From: Stieleria neptunia
GTDB lineage: Bacteria > Planctomycetota > Planctomycetia > Pirellulales > Pirellulaceae
Direction of reading: 5' to 3'
Assembly: GCF_007754155.1 (NCBI RefSeq)
Contig: NZ_CP037423.1
Location: 558,001 to 622,000 of the forward strand
DNA length: 64,000 bases
Notes under the pieces: generated by a model
What the model was told of the DNA's origin: nothing
Database searches by the model: none
What the model saw: only the letters and a program-made list of their open reading frames with translations
Shown here: piece by piece, positions 1-8,946 of the stretch
How positions within the stretch are numbered: position 1 is the first letter of the stretch
Layout: each line of letters begins with the position of its first letter
Translations under genes and position numbers: made by a program

Positions 1-1420
1 TCACGCGACGTTGAAGCGTTCGTAGTTGACCGCCGTTGTATTTGTCGGGCGATCGTTCGATGAGCCTTTCGAGTAACGACGACGCAGTTGCGTCTGGGGA
101 TTTTTCAAGCCATCCAAGAATCGTCGTCCAGTCTCCTTCAAAGGGGTCTGGACGCGTTCGATAATCTCGCGTTCGCATCGGCTTCGGCTGATGAGTTGGT
201 CGGGCCTCGCCTTTCTTCCATAGCTCCGGTAACTGTGAAAGAAATTCTTCGAGATCAATCTGCTGCTCCTGGGAGAGCGAATCCTCCGTCGACAGCGAAT
301 CCAGCGCAGCTTGCGATTGTCGGATTGCGTGTAGTAGTTCTAGCGGGTCCTGTTCAAGACGGTTGCGTCGCAAATACTCTTTCGATTCGGATGATACTCG
401 CGAGTCACTAAGTAGCCGTTCACATGGCGTTTGAGGTGAGTGAAACTTCTTGCTTACCCTGGCGCCGTCACGAGTCTTGCTTAAGAGCTTGAAGGATGGC
501 TGAAACATGTTCACGTACCAACGAACACTATCGAAAAGATGTGCGATGGTTTGGCATGCGATCGGTCCCGAGAATCGCTGATAGCCGAGGTGTTTGCGAA
601 CGATAGAACCGTTCTTCTGCTCGATCCATGCCTGATCGTTTTTTCGATAGGGCCGTGATCGAGTAAATGTGATACTTTGGGAATCGCAGAATTTGATGAC
701 TGATTCGTTGATGAACGAACTGTCATTGTCAGTGTTTATTCCCAGGACTGGAAACGGAAATCTGTTCCGCAGCAATTCCAAAGATTCGACGACGAGAGAC
801 TGCTCGCGAATCAGAATCGGGATGCATTCCGTCCATCCAGACGCAACGTCTGTAGCAACCAAACTGTGTATGAATGGGCCGGATAGATTCCCTCCGCAGT
901 GAGCAACAAAATCTACTTCGAGACTCCCAGGGGCGACATCATCCCATTCGGAAAAGGTCTTGACGGCAACTGCAGCGCGGACCTTTTTCTTTGGGCGAAC
1001 GCGTTTCTTTCCAGTCGCTTCCTCACGTATAGGACGAAGCAGTCGGTCTATGGTTGAAGCACTTGCCGACAACACCCGCGTCTTGAGAGAATCATCAAGA
1101 TTCATGTGACCGTGCGACTCCATCGACTTCAGCAACTCGGGAAGAATCGCTTTGAGGCGTTTGCCGCATAGGCGATCGGAAGATTCCCAGAGCGTTACAA
1201 GCACCTCCTTGACCGCGCAGTCGTATATTTTGCGGCCCACGACTTCACAACGCTCTGGGGTGGTGTTTTGGCGTTCAGCGAGAATTCGCAGCGCGTACTT
1301 ACGTTGGTGTCCGGTAATCGCAACAAATTCATCGAGTATCCGCGACTTGTCTCGTTTCCGTGCGCCGTAGTATCGCGAACGAATCGAGTCAATCAGTGCA
1401 GCTTTTGCTTGCATTTCCAT
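1..1420 (-). CDS. DDE (rve-type) transposase, 3' end outside window
   Basis: Translating the minus strand from the ATG at 1418-1420 gives one open frame of about 473 codons that leaves the left edge without a stop. It starts MEMQAKAALIDSIRSRYYG. An integrase-like core follows: a first Asp in LEVDFVAHCGG, a second in INTDNDSSF, and the Glu in QAWIEQKNG, so the DDE triad is visible. The end seen here (RTRPDPFEGDW ... LRTLQRRV) resembles the region in IS21-like proteins that precedes an RVxxWR motif. It is divergent from the istA gene at 1556. It probably belongs to a separate insertion sequence abutting the IS21 copy. Family assignment beyond 'integrase-core transposase' is not secure. Confidence 0.85.
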   Translation of the reverse strand, partial: MEMQAKAALIDSIRSRYYGARKRDKSRILDEFVAITGHQRKYALRILAERQNTTPERCEVVGRKIYDCAVKEVLVTLWESSDRLCGKRLKAILPELLKSMESHGHMNLDDSLKTRVLSASASTIDRLLRPIREEATGKKRVRPKKKVRAAVAVKTFSEWDDVAPGSLEVDFVAHCGGNLSGPFIHSLVATDVASGWTECIPILIREQSLVVESLELLRNRFPFPVLGINTDNDSSFINESVIKFCDSQSITFTRSRPYRKNDQAWIEQKNGSIVRKHLGYQRFSGPIACQTIAHLFDSVRWYVNMFQPSFKLLSKTRDGARVSKKFHSPQTPCERLLSDSRVSSESKEYLRRNRLEQDPLELLHAIRQSQAALDSLSTEDSLSQEQQIDLEEFLSQLPELWKKGEARPTHQPKPMRTRDYRTRPDPFEGDWTTILGWLEKSPDATASSLLERLIERSPDKYNGGQLRTLQRRV

Positions 1421-1555
1421 GGCGCCACCTACGATTTGGGTATCTTTCTGTTGAGGCAACCACCATCGTTCGGTATCCGAATTGTTGAGGCAATGCGTTC
1501 CCGGATTTTGCGATTCGGGTCATCATCGTAACTCCTTGTTTTCACGGAGATTGCG

Positions 1556-3952
1556 ATGGTCACGGACGGAAAGGTTAAAGAACTGCGGCGTTTGCTAGCA
1601 TCTGGCAAGTCACTGGCCGCATCGTCAAGGATGACTGAGATGGATGAGAAAACGGCAAGACATTATCGAAACGACAATCGGCTCCCCTCTCAGCGGAAGA
1701 AGCCGCGAGATTACCGGACTCGCATCGATCCATTCGCCGATGTCTGGAACGAGGTGCAGATCAGGCTTGAGGCCGAACCGCGACTGCAGGCCAAGACCCT
1801 TTTCCAGTGGCTGCAAGACCGCTATCCAGGCGTCTACCCAGACTCCACTCGACGAACCTTCGAACGTCGAGTCCGATTGTGGCGCAGTACAGAAGGTCCA
1901 GACAAAGCAGTGATCTTCCCGCAGGTCCATCATCCGGCTCGGGTTGCTGCGAGTGACTTCACCGTCATGAACACACTGAACGTGACCATCGCGGGCGTTT
2001 CGTTTGAACACATGCTCTTTCATTGTGTCCTGACGTATTCCAACGTCGAGTCGGTCTCTCTGTGTTTCTCCGAATCTTTCGAAGCGCTCAGCGAGGGGAT
2101 TCAAAATGCGTTTTGGGAATTCGGCGGAGTGCCCGAGCGTCACCGCACTGATAGCCTTAGCGCTGCGATCAACAATCACTCTTCAAAGAAAGAACTCACT
2201 GCTCGCTATGGAGCGTTGATGGATCACTATGGCACCAAGTCAGAGCGAATCAACGTTCGCTGTGCGAACGAAAACGGCGACGTTGAGTCATCCAACGGTC
2301 ATCTCAAGAATCGAGTCGACCAAGCATTGCTACTTCGCGGTAGTCGCGACTTCGCCAGTCGTGAAGACTACATGCATTTCGTTCGATCCCTGATCGTTCG
2401 CGCTAATGATGCGCGCTTAAATCGATTTGAAATTGAACGCTCGCATTTGCGACCACTTCCCGATAGTAAGCTTGATACCGATGACAACCAACAAGGCATC
2501 ATCGTCGGCAGTAGCAGCACGATTAATGTCAAGAAAAACATCTATTCGGTTCCTAGCCGATTGATCGGTCAAAAAGTCGATGTGCGGATCGGTGCCGAGT
2601 GGATCGATGTGACGCATCACGGCATCCACGTGCAACGGATGCCACGACTTACTGGCGTCGGCGGATCGGCCATCAACTACCGGCACGTGATCGATTCATT
2701 GGTTCGCAAACCGGGAGCATTCGAAAACTACAAATACCGTCAGGACATGTTCCCGACGAGTCACTTCCGAATCGCCTATGACATGCTATGCGACGCTCAC
2801 AGCGAGAAGGTGGCGGTGAGGAAGTATCTTGAGATCCTGCAATTAGCGGCTCGAGAAAGCCAAGATGCGGTGCAGAATGCACTGCGTCTTCAAATCCAAT
2901 CGGGACAATCCATCGATGTCGATCAGGTTCGGCTGATGGTGAGTGAAGCGATCGAGATCAAGCCGGTGACCGACATCGATGTCAAAGCACCGAACTTGAA
3001 AGACTATGACGAATTATTTGACACGTTTGACAAGGAGAGTCCAAACGATGAATCAATCAACCACACGAAAGCCCCAATCGAAAAAGACCGAATCGTCGAT
3101 ACGGCAGCCTCCCAAGACCCCGCCCACGAGGACGAGCAACGAACGGACCGAGGAGCGGCTGAAGGAGCAGTTTCGCAGCTTGCGTCTGCCGATGTTTCGC
3201 GACCAGTTTCAAGCGACGGCCGACCGAGCAGCCGCGGAGGATCTCAGCCATGTTCAATACTTATCGGAACTGGCGGAACTGGAATGCCAGGCCCGCAACG
3301 AGAGTCGGATCAAGCGTCTAATGACCAACTCACGTCTTCCGCTGGGCAAGACATGGGAGACGTTCAACTTCGATCGCTTGCCATTGTCAGTGACACGACA
3401 ACTGGAGAGTCTTCGGGAGGGATCGTTCTTGGATCGTCGGGAGAACGTACTGATTTTCGGTCAGCCCGGTGCGGGGAAGAGTCACGCGCTTTGTGCCTTG
3501 GCGAATCAACTCGTCCAGCAAGGCCGGAGCATGCTTCTGACAACGTGCAGCTTGCTGGTGCAACAGTTGCTGATCGCAAAGCGGGATCTTCGCCTGCAGA
3601 AGTACATCAAGCAACTGTCTCGTTTCGAGGGCCTGATGATCGACGACCTGGGTTACGTGCAGCAGAATCGAGAAGAGATGGAGGTGCTGTTCACGCTGCT
3701 GGCGGAACGTTACGAGAGAGGGAGTGTTCTGTTGACGAGCAACTTGGCGTTCAGCAAGTGGGACCAGATCTTCAAAGATGCGATGACGACGGCGGCGGCG
3801 ATCGATCGCTTGGTTCACCACAGCGTGATCATCGAGTTGAACGTGCCAAGCTATCGCGTGGAAACAGCCAAGAAAACGAAGTCAGCTGGACGGTCAGCAA
3901 AGGCCTCTCAATAAAAATCGGATTCGTAATCGGGAATACTAGTTGTCGCTAA
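1556..3952 (+). CDS. istA: IS21-family transposase IstA (frame runs on across istB)
   Basis: Residues 1-500 are a standard IstA. An N-terminal helix-turn-helix region and the linker RRTFERRVRLWRS precede an integrase core with a first Asp in RVAASDFTVMN, a second in RHRTDSLSAA and the Glu in GDVESSNGHLKN. IstA makes the cuts and strand transfers of IS21 transposition with IstB as ATPase helper. IS21 istA genes normally stop next to the istB start. Here the frame continues to 3952, and the last ~290 residues are an out-of-frame reading of istB (Arg/Ser/Gly rich, no domain). Either the stop was lost or the frame is open by chance. The functional protein is probably the first ~500 residues. Confidence 0.82.
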   Translation: MVTDGKVKELRRLLASGKSLAASSRMTEMDEKTARHYRNDNRLPSQRKKPRDYRTRIDPFADVWNEVQIRLEAEPRLQAKTLFQWLQDRYPGVYPDSTRRTFERRVRLWRSTEGPDKAVIFPQVHHPARVAASDFTVMNTLNVTIAGVSFEHMLFHCVLTYSNVESVSLCFSESFEALSEGIQNAFWEFGGVPERHRTDSLSAAINNHSSKKELTARYGALMDHYGTKSERINVRCANENGDVESSNGHLKNRVDQALLLRGSRDFASREDYMHFVRSLIVRANDARLNRFEIERSHLRPLPDSKLDTDDNQQGIIVGSSSTINVKKNIYSVPSRLIGQKVDVRIGAEWIDVTHHGIHVQRMPRLTGVGGSAINYRHVIDSLVRKPGAFENYKYRQDMFPTSHFRIAYDMLCDAHSEKVAVRKYLEILQLAARESQDAVQNALRLQIQSGQSIDVDQVRLMVSEAIEIKPVTDIDVKAPNLKDYDELFDTFDKESPNDESINHTKAPIEKDRIVDTAASQDPAHEDEQRTDRGAAEGAVSQLASADVSRPVSSDGRPSSRGGSQPCSILIGTGGTGMPGPQRESDQASNDQLTSSAGQDMGDVQLRSLAIVSDTTTGESSGGIVLGSSGERTDFRSARCGEESRALCLGESTRPARPEHASDNVQLAGATVADRKAGSSPAEVHQATVSFRGPDDRRPGLRAAESRRDGGAVHAAGGTLRERECSVDEQLGVQQVGPDLQRCDDDGGGDRSLGSPQRDHRVERAKLSRGNSQENEVSWTVSKGLSIKIGFVIGNTSCR
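3048..3914 (+). CDS. istB: IS21-family ATP-binding helper IstB
   Basis: An AAA+ ATPase that works with IstA in IS21 transposition and target choice. Walker A is GQPGAGKSHA and Walker B is LMIDDLGY, followed by a sensor-like LLTSNLAFSKW. I chose the ATG at 3048 because GGAG lies 10 bases upstream; an earlier in-frame ATG at 3006 has no such site and lies deep in istA. The product is 288 residues, longer than the usual ~250, because of a basic Ser/Thr/Lys-rich N-terminal tail. The C-terminus (KKTKSAGRSAKASQ) is also basic. It overlaps the istA frame completely. Confidence 0.9.
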   Translation: MNQSTTRKPQSKKTESSIRQPPKTPPTRTSNERTEERLKEQFRSLRLPMFRDQFQATADRAAAEDLSHVQYLSELAELECQARNESRIKRLMTNSRLPLGKTWETFNFDRLPLSVTRQLESLREGSFLDRRENVLIFGQPGAGKSHALCALANQLVQQGRSMLLTTCSLLVQQLLIAKRDLRLQKYIKQLSRFEGLMIDDLGYVQQNREEMEVLFTLLAERYERGSVLLTSNLAFSKWDQIFKDAMTTAAAIDRLVHHSVIIELNVPSYRVETAKKTKSAGRSAKASQ

Positions 3953-3965
3953 AGCGGAGAACCAA

Positions 3966-4229
3966 TTGTCGCCGAACACGAAGGTGCTCAGTGGCGATTC
4001 ACCTCGCGGAATCCGGACCGCACCGATATTCGTGCCGCCGGACAATTTGGACGATGCTGCCGAAGTGGACGCATTGGCTGCCAGTGTCGAACGCTTGGCA
4101 AATCATTCCGGCAACTTCGCTCCGCATCCTGGTTTCGGCCGATTGCCACGCGACAGGATCTTGGAGATTCACGTGGCGCACGCAGCCCACCATCTCAGGC
4201 ACCTCCGCTGCCGTGATCAGACTTCGTGA
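3966..4229 (+). pseudogene. 3' fragment of a DUF1569 gene (second copy)
   Basis: The translated segment from KVLSGDSPRGIRTAP to the C-terminal HLRHLRCRDQTS matches the second half of the intact DUF1569 protein at 38480-38947 almost residue for residue. The first ~75 codons are missing. The break lies at the right flank of the IS21 element. Nucleotide similarity to the other copy continues about 90 bases past the stop, into the facing exonuclease fragment, so a convergent gene pair was duplicated rather than one gene. Not expected to be functional. Confidence 0.75.
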
Positions 4230-4519
4230 AACGCAATCTGAATAAAGTTGCGAGCTGCGATTACAAGAGCCCAACCGAACTCGTGTGACTTCTGTGCGGC
4301 TGCAAGCAACCGGCACAAAATTCCGGCAATGTTCCAGGCGTCGTCATCTCCTCTATGATGGGTGCCTTCCATCTGCAGTCCCAGCATCTCATAAGCGCCG
4401 TCGAGGCCGACCTCGTGCTTCAGACCGAGTGAAACCGCGAACAGCGATTTGACGTTCAGGTGGGTGATCCCAAAGGGATAGCCTTTGGAGTAAAAAACCA
4501 AATCCCCCCAATGACATCA
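4217..4519 (-). pseudogene. 3' fragment of an ERI1/KapD-like DEDDh exonuclease
   Basis: The minus-strand reading HWGDLVFYSKGYPFG ... HLNVKSLFAVSLGL ... GLDGAYEMLGLQMEGTHHRGDDDAWNIAGILCRLL is the C-terminal half of a 3'-5' exonuclease of the ERI1/KapD type; HHRGDDDA carries the late His and Asp of the DEDDh active site. The first half, with the DxE motif, is absent; an upstream in-frame stop closes the frame. A matching DxE-bearing start (MAKKLDQILVVDVES) lies on the minus strand at 40621, and another short piece of this 3' end lies at 38404-38470. It overlaps the DUF1569 fragment tail to tail, the same arrangement as at 38.4 kb. Confidence 0.7.
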
Positions 4520-4896
4520 GCCAAACTGCCGAGGTGATCGTGCATGGAGGCTCCTCTGCACTATTGAAAGCGATATTTCGTCGAGCCGATGACGGTCAAA
4601 TTAACCGGATCCCATGGAATTGACCGTCATTTGTGAGTTGCCAGGCCGCATAACAACTGTATGCAAGCGTTTTTGTTGACTGAGATGTCTGAGAAAAACG
4701 GAAGAATACCGTGCAAAATCTCTCGTTTCCAAGTTCCTGGATGATCCCGCCGTCGAGCCAGTGTTCGACCGTTAGGCCGACCCTCTTTGAGTCTACCGCG
4801 CCAATGTCCTCAAGCGGCGCGTATGTCGGTGCCACAGCGCCACCGAGTCTTCACGCGTTCATCTCGTTTTCTCTGCTTCGATGCGGTTGCAGGTTG
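4520..4896. other. Intergenic stretch with a possible coding scrap
   Basis: No complete gene seen. On the minus strand around 4700-4835 the reading EDIGAVDSKRVGLTVEHWLD has a coding look but no recognisable domain and quickly degenerates. I could not place a promoter with confidence. Confidence 0.3.
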
Positions 4897-6348
4897 TCAT
4901 CTTACCGTCTCCGTTTGCGATTTGGGTTTCTTCAAATCCGGCACTTGTTTCGCTTCTGTCGTTGGTAGCCAACTGCGGTGCGAGGCAACGATCTCTGCAT
5001 ATCGCTTATTGTCCGCCAGGTTGTGCCACTCATTGCGGTCAGCATCGTGGTCGTAGAGTTCTTCGCTGCCGTCTGCGTAACAGATGTAACGCCAGCGCTC
5101 GCTTCGTACGGCGTGATTGCCTCGCATGTAAGTCATCACCGCAGGTCGGTCCCACTTCCCCTTCGGATCTCGCAGCAACGGCACGAGGCTGCGTCCGTCG
5201 CACTTTGGATCGGCGGGCAGTCCGCACAATTCCAGCAGAGTCGGATAGATTGCGGTCATGTCCACCGGACGACCACAGCGACTGCCGGGCTTCGTCACGC
5301 CCGGAGCAACCACAATGAACGGGATGTGATTGCTCTTTTCCCACAAGGCGAATTTTTCGATGTGGTCTTTCTCACCTAAATGAAAGCCGTGGTCCGACCA
5401 CAACACGACGATCGTGCTGTCGCCTCGCGGGCTCTCGTCCAGCGCGTCGAGCACGCGACCGATCTGAGCATCGGCAAAGGCGGCGCATGCTGCGTATGCT
5501 CGAATGAAGTTCTGGTAAGAGCCTCGTTGATTCTTCTCGACGTTCATCATGCCGTGCCAGAACCATTTCTTGTTGCGGACCAACGAAGCCGCACCGGGCG
5601 GAAGGTCGCTCCAATCGTCTGGTTTTCGAGCGGGCAGTTTGATGTCGTCATATGCCTTGTGATATTCAGCAGGAGCAAAGAACGGCGAATGTGGTTTGTA
5701 AATTCCGCAAGCGAGAAACAGTGGTTTGTCGCGATCTGGGCGACTCAGTGCTTCGGCGCAGTAGGCGGCCGTATGAAAATCAATCGAGTCTTCGACCCGT
5801 TTGGGCCACTGTCCCCAGTCGGTATTACGGGAGCCATACTTTGGAGCGCCGTTCAACTTCTTCGTCGGGTATTTCTGTGGGCGCATGTGTTGGAAATCGC
5901 CGAATGATGTGTCGTCGTGAAACGCTCCGTCCAAGTGATGGTGGAAAATCTTTCCAGCTCCACGCACGTCATAGCCCGCTGCATTGAATTGCTGCATGAT
6001 CGTTTTGCGATTGGGAACCGCGCCGCGCCAATCGCTCTTGTTACCGTAAACGCCGGTCGTCGAGGGCCGCAGTCCCGTTAAAGTGGCCGCCCGCGATGGA
6101 TTGCAAGCCGGCGAAGCACAGTAGGCCCGCGTAAACAACATGCCGCGACGTGCCAGTCGCTCAAGATTCGGCGTCTCGATCGGAGCTTCGGGATCAAGCA
6201 ATGAAATCCAGTCGTTCATGTCGTCAACGACGATGAACAAGACGTCCGGATCGATCGCGTCATCTCCCGCGTGAACAAAATGAGGCGGGCCGAGGACTGC
6301 CGCAATGAAAAAGCAAGCCAGTCCGTATCGGAAAGAGTTTCGATTCAT
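4897..6348 (-). CDS. Secreted sulfatase (iduronate-2-sulfatase-like)
   Basis: A 483-residue type I sulfatase that hydrolyses sulfate esters, probably on polysaccharide, outside the cytoplasm. An N-terminal signal (hydrophobic ~8-26) precedes the metal-binding VDDMND. Cys82 in ACNPSRAATLTG is the C-x-P-S-R site converted to formylglycine. [14 protein letters not shown] near 320 is the second metal-site region, and a C-terminal ELYDHDADRNEWHNLA is typical of the family. VDDMND and DHGFHLGEK resemble the iduronate-2-sulfatase subgroup. It is the last intact gene of the minus-strand sulfatase block. The substrate cannot be read from sequence. Confidence 0.9.
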   Translation of the reverse strand: MNRNSFRYGLACFFIAAVLGPPHFVHAGDDAIDPDVLFIVVDDMNDWISLLDPEAPIETPNLERLARRGMLFTRAYCASPACNPSRAATLTGLRPSTTGVYGNKSDWRGAVPNRKTIMQQFNAAGYDVRGAGKIFHHHLDGAFHDDTSFGDFQHMRPQKYPTKKLNGAPKYGSRNTDWGQWPKRVEDSIDFHTAAYCAEALSRPDRDKPLFLACGIYKPHSPFFAPAEYHKAYDDIKLPARKPDDWSDLPPGAASLVRNKKWFWHGMMNVEKNQRGSYQNFIRAYAACAAFADAQIGRVLDALDESPRGDSTIVVLWSDHGFHLGEKDHIEKFALWEKSNHIPFIVVAPGVTKPGSRCGRPVDMTAIYPTLLELCGLPADPKCDGRSLVPLLRDPKGKWDRPAVMTYMRGNHAVRSERWRYICYADGSEELYDHDADRNEWHNLADNKRYAEIVASHRSWLPTTEAKQVPDLKKPKSQTETVR

Positions 6349-6466
6349 GCAATGACCAATGACGCGCCGTTAGTTGACGTCAGTACCTTTTCAGTCGTTC
6401 AGTTTTAGCGGTCAGCAATATAGCGAACATTGACATGGTGAGCAAAACAATTGTCACTTTCACTAT

Positions 6467-6873
6467 CACCGCCTTTCGGTCGCTTGGTGTCTTCTCCGGC
6501 GACTCGTGCTGCCATGGTCGTCCGGTAGTTGGTTTCGGTTGAGCGAGTGCGATGTTGTGAACTTCGCCCATGTCGGAAGTCACGTCAAAGAGCATGGGGA
6601 GGTCCGGTCGCTCATAGAAATGTGGCAACTTGCGACTACCAGAGACGACGGTGGAGTGCGGCATGCTCGAACGGTAGTGCGGGCATGCGTGAATTCTCCA
6701 TGCCATCAAGCATCGGGACCGGCGTGCCGTTCCACGCCCAGTCGTCGAGATACAGAAGCATGATGTTGGGCTTCTCAGCGGCTTACGATGCACGACCAAA
6801 CGAGGTGAAAAGCAGGGACGTGATCGCGCACAGAGGCGCGAAGCGATCTCAGCACTGAATGGCGAAGACTCAT
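6467..6873 (-). pseudogene. Collapsed sulfatase fused to a scrap of the Y RNA-linked gene
   Basis: Three pieces are joined. From 6873 an N-terminal sulfatase remnant shifts frame before [20 protein letters not shown]. After a loss of roughly 350 codons including the Cys site, the frame resumes with [13 protein letters not shown] ... [16 protein letters not shown], which matches the C-terminal part of the sulfatase at 13640-15217. The last piece (6467-6539) reads [17 protein letters not shown] joined to TKRPKGG: the start and an internal stretch of the 121-residue protein at 23461-23826 with about 65 codons deleted between. So two gene relics, both internally deleted, are fused. Confidence 0.72.
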
Positions 6874-6914
6874 GGTCGTCAGCGTTTCGCAATGGGGTTG
6901 GGTGGGGATGGGGG

Positions 6915-7619
6915 TTATTTGGACGATTCGATTCTGCGAATGCGAATGGATCGAAACGAAACGTGGCGTGGTCTCTCGGGTGACTTTTTGACACCGTGTA
7001 CCTGCAAGGCGATCACGCCGGAGGGATACTTTGCGTAGGCTTCGTCATCAGTGACATCCGCGACTTGCTTGCCATTAATCCAAGTTTGAATTCGTGGCCC
7101 AACGGCCAACACACGCAGCTTGTTCCACTCGCCATTGACCATCAGCTCGTTGCGGGTCCAGTCTTCTTTGGGCGTAATCCAGGCACCATTGCCCTGGTTA
7201 AAAATGTGTCCGCTGCGTCCGGGAGATCTCCCAAGATCGACCTGGGGGCCGTGGATCGATTCTCTTGGCTCTCCTTTTGGGTTCTTACGAGTCAACGCGG
7301 TCCGGATTTGAACGCCTGAATTCAGGTCGGTGTCGTGAAGCTTGACTTCCAATTCGAGTTCGAAGTCACCATACGTTTCGACTGTGTGCAGAAAATGAGT
7401 CTGGTCGGAGCTCGTGCCGACGATCACTCCATCGGAAATCGCAAATTGCGTGTTGTCGCGTGATGGTTTCCAGTCGCCGAGGCTGTCACCTTCGAACAGG
7501 GTAGTCCAATCGTCGGCGACGACGGAGCCACAACAAAACGAGATCGTCACGAATGCGATGATTGAGTAATACCGTTGCGTTTTCGCGCGATCCGAACAAC
7601 GGAGGAAATGGGAAAGCAT
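6915..7619 (-). CDS. DUF1080 (3-keto-disaccharide hydrolase-like) secreted protein
   Basis: 234 residues with an N-terminal signal segment (~20-35). The body [14 protein letters not shown] ... [16 protein letters not shown] ... FELELEVKL ... NSGVQIRT is the hallmark start of DUF1080, a concanavalin-like beta sandwich common in planctomycetes. Some relatives act on 3-keto-glycosides made by Gfo/Idh/MocA dehydrogenases, and such a gene lies directly upstream (stop 7634, start 7619), so joint action on an oxidised sugar is plausible but inferred. Length is normal for the family. Confidence 0.85.
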   Translation of the reverse strand: MLSHFLRCSDRAKTQRYYSIIAFVTISFCCGSVVADDWTTLFEGDSLGDWKPSRDNTQFAISDGVIVGTSSDQTHFLHTVETYGDFELELEVKLHDTDLNSGVQIRTALTRKNPKGEPRESIHGPQVDLGRSPGRSGHIFNQGNGAWITPKEDWTRNELMVNGEWNKLRVLAVGPRIQTWINGKQVADVTDDEAYAKYPSGVIALQVHGVKKSPERPRHVSFRSIRIRRIESSK

Positions 7620-7633
7620 ATGAAATCCTAAAA

Positions 7634-8908
7634 CTAAACGCTGGGAAGTGAAAACTCGGGACGTCGTTCTTTAATCAGCAATGCATTGGCGGCGTCATCG
7701 CCGATGATTTGTTCTTTGGTGGCGTCCCAGTTGATCGTGCGGCCCGTGATGCGACAGATGTTGATCAGGTGCGCGACGCTGGTAATCAGATGGCCGACTT
7801 CCACCGGAGCGTTGGGCTGTTCGCGGGTTTCAATGCAATCCAGCCAGTTGCCGACATGCGATTCAGTTTGAGAGCCGGTAAAAGGCTGAAGCAAGTCCTT
7901 CGGGTTGCAGGCAAAACGCCCACGATTGATTTCGATTTTGCCGCGTTCGCCAATAAAGATTCCGCCAAAGGCCGGTCCGTCGGTGCTTTCCAGTCGAATG
8001 ACGGTGCCGTCCGGGTAATACAACCTCACACCGCGATCCCTGTCATTCTCCGCTTCTGTGGTGGGTTCAATCCGAGTGGGGGCGACGTTCTCCCAACCCA
8101 TCGCCAAATGAACCATGTCCAGCGCGTGCGACCCACGATCACAGATGGGGCCTCCTGTGAAGGTATCGAAATTTCGCCACCGACGATGAAGCTGTTCGTG
8201 ATAATCGAGCAACGTTGCCTGGTCACAAAATCGATTCCAATCCATTCCTTCGGGAACGGGTTGTCGGGCGAGGCCGGTCGCAGGCCGAGAGCCTGAGTAC
8301 TTCTTCACGAGGATCGTGGCGACTTTCCCAAGTCCACCGTCACGAATGAACTCGCACGCATATTGATTGATCGGCGTGCTGCGTTGCTGCGTGCCCACCT
8401 GTAAAATGCGTTCGTGCTTTCGCACCGCTTTGACCAGTGTACGACCTTCCGGAATGCTGAAACTGAGCGGTTTTTCCGCGTAGACATCCAGGCCCTTGGT
8501 GCAGGCGATGATTGCCGCTCGCACGCGCACATGATCCGGAGTCGCGATCATGACCGCATCGAGATCTTCCTGCTCAAACATTTGTTCGTAGTTCTGATAG
8601 CGTCGCCAGGAATCACCGGCCGTCGGATCCTTCTCGTTATCAGCCGCAAGGGCGTCGATCTGCGGAAGGTAACAATCGCTTACGGCAACCAATTCGGCTC
8701 GATGGGATTCGCGAGACAGCGCGCGCGTCAGCCACTTGGCCCGCCCGCCAGCGCCGATCAATCCAACGCGTAACTTGTCGCTAGCGGAAGTTGACGGTGC
8801 GGCATAAATCGTTGACGGTAAGACGCCAGACGCGGCCAACGCGGTGGTCGCGCCGATTGATTTCAACGCCGTTCGACGTGAAGCGTGATTTTGAGGTGAT
8901 GAGTTCAT
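7634..8908 (-). CDS. Gfo/Idh/MocA family oxidoreductase with Tat-type signal
   Basis: 424 residues. The N-terminus has a twin-arginine-type signal ([19 protein letters not shown]), then a Rossmann dinucleotide site ([14 protein letters not shown]), the family motif [11 protein letters not shown] with its lysine, and a C-terminal alpha/beta domain ending in a membrane-independent tail. Such proteins oxidise or reduce sugar hydroxyls with NAD(P); exported forms are numerous in planctomycetes. It sits between a sulfatase (8947) and DUF1080 (7619) on one strand with short gaps, which suggests a shared transcript for sulfated sugar breakdown. Confidence 0.9.
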   Translation of the reverse strand: MNSSPQNHASRRTALKSIGATTALAASGVLPSTIYAAPSTSASDKLRVGLIGAGGRAKWLTRALSRESHRAELVAVSDCYLPQIDALAADNEKDPTAGDSWRRYQNYEQMFEQEDLDAVMIATPDHVRVRAAIIACTKGLDVYAEKPLSFSIPEGRTLVKAVRKHERILQVGTQQRSTPINQYACEFIRDGGLGKVATILVKKYSGSRPATGLARQPVPEGMDWNRFCDQATLLDYHEQLHRRWRNFDTFTGGPICDRGSHALDMVHLAMGWENVAPTRIEPTTEAENDRDRGVRLYYPDGTVIRLESTDGPAFGGIFIGERGKIEINRGRFACNPKDLLQPFTGSQTESHVGNWLDCIETREQPNAPVEVGHLITSVAHLINICRITGRTINWDATKEQIIGDDAANALLIKERRPEFSLPSV

Positions 8909-8946
8909 GATTGGTCAGCTTATGCTCACGATGTGAAAGGGTTGGA

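Noticed and set aside
1..258. Minus-strand 85-residue frame at the left edge
   Set aside because: It is out of frame with the DDE transposase (1-1420), whose reading continues through it with a conserved RTLQRRV segment.
1625..2179. Minus-strand 184-residue frame inside istA
   Set aside because: Antisense shadow of a well conserved transposase domain.
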